From Gelidibacter pelagius (GTDB lineage Bacteria; Bacteroidota; Bacteroidia; Flavobacteriales; Flavobacteriaceae): a DNA stretch of 64,000 nt. This document shows positions 62,708 through 64,000 of this stretch, one piece after another. Under the pieces are notes generated by a model, which worked only from the letters and a program-made list of their open reading frames with translations, was not told the origin of the DNA and searched no databases. The stretch is taken from assembly GCF_017581925.1 (NCBI RefSeq), contig NZ_JAGEVG010000008.1, positions 1 through 64,000 of the forward strand, written 5' to 3'. Made by a program: the position numbers and the translations under genes. The number at the start of each line of letters is the position of its first letter. Within the stretch, counting starts at the first letter, position 1.

Positions 62708-64000
62708 ATGAATAAGTTTTTGTTCTTTTTCTCTAGTTTTTTAATAATCGGTTTCTCTAGTTTTTCGCAGAAAGAAGGCCGAATTATTGGAAATATTCAG
62801 GACAAAAACACTTTGGAAGCTCTAATGGGTGTCAACCTTTTAGTTGAAGAAACTTCGTTAGGAACTACAACGGATGATACTGGACGTTTTAATCTGATTC
62901 TGCCTGTGGGAACCTATTCTATTACCGCATCTTTTTTAGGCTACAGGACATCCACCTTATATAGTATCGAAGTAACTTCGGGAAATGATCGGATCATTAA
63001 CTTCGAAATGGAGCCAGAATCGGAGGTTCTTGAAGGCGTAATCATTAGTTTTAACAGAAATGCTTCGGCAAAAACCACAGATATGGTCACGCCCCTATCT
63101 GTTCAACAATTGACCTCTCAAGAAATCAAATCCAATCCGGGAGGCAATTTTGATGTCTCGAAAGTTGTTCAGACCTTGCCTGGAGTTGGTCTTAGTAATG
63201 GCGTTGGCGAGCGGAATGACATTATTATTCGCGGAGGCGCACCAAATGAAAATGTTTATTATTTAGACGGCATAGAAATTCCCGTTTTGAACCATTTTCA
63301 AACCCAAGGAAGTTCGGGCGGTGCCCAAGGCATCTTGAATGTGTCTTTTATCGAAAGTTTAAAACTAACAACATCAGCATTCGATTCAAAGTATAACGAT
63401 GCTCTTGCTTCTACTTTTGTAATCAAACAGCGCAATGGAAATCCCGATCGGTTTTCTGGAAATGTTCGTGTAAGTTTAACGGAAACAGCCTTAACCTTAG
63501 AAGGGCCTCTATCTCCTAAGACCACTTTTTTAAGTTCCGTTCGAAAATCCTATTTAGGCCTACTTTTTAATATTGTAGACTTGCCGATTCGCCCAGATTT
63601 CTACGACTTTCAGTATAAGGTAAACCATGAATTTAATGACAAAACGACTTTAACTGCCATTGGCCTTGGAGCGATAGATGATTTCAGCTTTGCAAAAACA
63701 AAAGAATCGACACCTGAGGACATTTACATCCTTCGTTCAACGCCATATATCAATCAATGGACCTATACTATGGGTTTTAACTTAAATAGAAAAATCGAAA
63801 ATGGGTTTATGAATTTTGCTTTGAGCAGAAACATGTTTCACACCACTATTGACAAATTTGAGAATGAGCAAAGAATAGAACAAAACAGGACGTTGTTGGT
63901 AAATTCTGATGAAATTGAAAACAAATTTAGGTTTGATTATAATAAATTTGTAAACGGATGGCGTTTTTCTTCGGGATTGGATGCGCAGTATGTTGGGTAT
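62708..64000 (+). CDS. TonB-dependent receptor, 3' end outside the window
   Basis: An open frame of 431 codons runs to the window end without a stop. It starts MNKFLFFFSS with a signal peptide (ends near FSSFSQ). A CarboxypepD_reg-like domain follows (KEGRIIGNIQDKNT.., about 24-105), then a TonB plug domain (VVQTLPGVG, IIIRGGAPNENVYYLDGIEIP, about 135-235) and the first strands of a barrel (FSGNVRVSLTETALTLEGP). It is a transporter-type receptor and lies 210 bp after the other receptor-like gene. The substrate is unknown. Confidence 0.92.
   Translation, partial: MNKFLFFFSSFLIIGFSSFSQKEGRIIGNIQDKNTLEALMGVNLLVEETSLGTTTDDTGRFNLILPVGTYSITASFLGYRTSTLYSIEVTSGNDRIINFEMEPESEVLEGVIISFNRNASAKTTDMVTPLSVQQLTSQEIKSNPGGNFDVSKVVQTLPGVGLSNGVGERNDIIIRGGAPNENVYYLDGIEIPVLNHFQTQGSSGGAQGILNVSFIESLKLTTSAFDSKYNDALASTFVIKQRNGNPDRFSGNVRVSLTETALTLEGPLSPKTTFLSSVRKSYLGLLFNIVDLPIRPDFYDFQYKVNHEFNDKTTLTAIGLGAIDDFSFAKTKESTPEDIYILRSTPYINQWTYTMGFNLNRKIENGFMNFALSRNMFHTTIDKFENEQRIEQNRTLLVNSDEIENKFRFDYNKFVNGWRFSSGLDAQYVGY

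Overview
The window looks like chromosomal DNA of an AT-rich marine-type member of the Flavobacteriaceae (Bacteroidota). The evidence is CarboxypepD_reg-like/TonB receptor architecture, a LytS/LytTR pair, the Bacteroidota-type split menaquinone locus, an intramembrane CPBP protease and DUF2853 gene inside that locus, several TAnnTTTG-like promoter elements, and non-ATG starts (TTG, GTG). I cannot name a genus. I saw no rRNA, tRNA, CRISPR array or prophage.

Layout. 318-2204: a secreted vWA protein. 2286-15433: a menaquinone biosynthesis locus on the minus strand, in two blocks. Block one is menC, a CPBP protease and menE. Block two is a MenI-like thioesterase, menF, menD, DUF2853, a CvfB-like S1 protein, menB, menA and a UPF0173 hydrolase. 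A plus-strand sterol-desaturase/SDR pair sits between the blocks. 15695-23407: housekeeping genes (esterase, FAD oxidoreductase, nitronate monooxygenase-like, dnaK, a collagen-repeat lipoprotein, L-serine dehydratase). 23653-28074: two SGNH hydrolases and an AlgI-type MBOAT, overlapping, probably an exopolysaccharide or cell-surface O-acylation unit. 28266-30664: panB, an RluA-type pseudouridine synthase and a lipoprotein. 30719-31677: an apparently complete IS1595-like element flanked by a palindromic 8-bp repeat. 31712-33738: a three-gene unit of an HPK7-type histidine kinase, a 7-TM-like protein and a small Gly-rich protein. 33944-38980: pxpABC 5-oxoprolinase genes with an Nramp-like transporter lacking the usual metal-binding motifs and a DUF2891 lipoprotein. 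39336-40874: comM (yifB), with a decayed copy of its own 3' end just downstream.

41245-46264 is the best candidate for an undescribed system: a tight four-gene operon of a polytopic patatin-like lipase, a signal-less extensin-like/peptidoglycan-binding protein, an unknown 133-residue protein and a signal-bearing beta-rich protein. 46621-64000 holds a DASS carrier, a YheT esterase, the operon pabB-lipoprotein-tilS-ade, an aldose epimerase-like protein, a DEAD-box (DEVD) helicase with an S1/P1 nuclease, the LytS/LytTR pair, and two TonB-receptor-like proteins, the last cut by the window end.

The strongest non-genic signal is a recurring 7-nt periodicity. At least nine tracts, nearly all intergenic, are built of different heptamer units (GTTGTCG/C, TTTCTTG, GTTATGA, CCTAATG/CCTCATA, CTTGAAT, nnCAGTn and others). 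Some unit families recur at distant loci and one tract has entered the 3' end of a gene. Palindromic and duplicated intergenic elements (8453-8622, 18723-18986, 39004-39298) add to a repeat-rich intergenic landscape.
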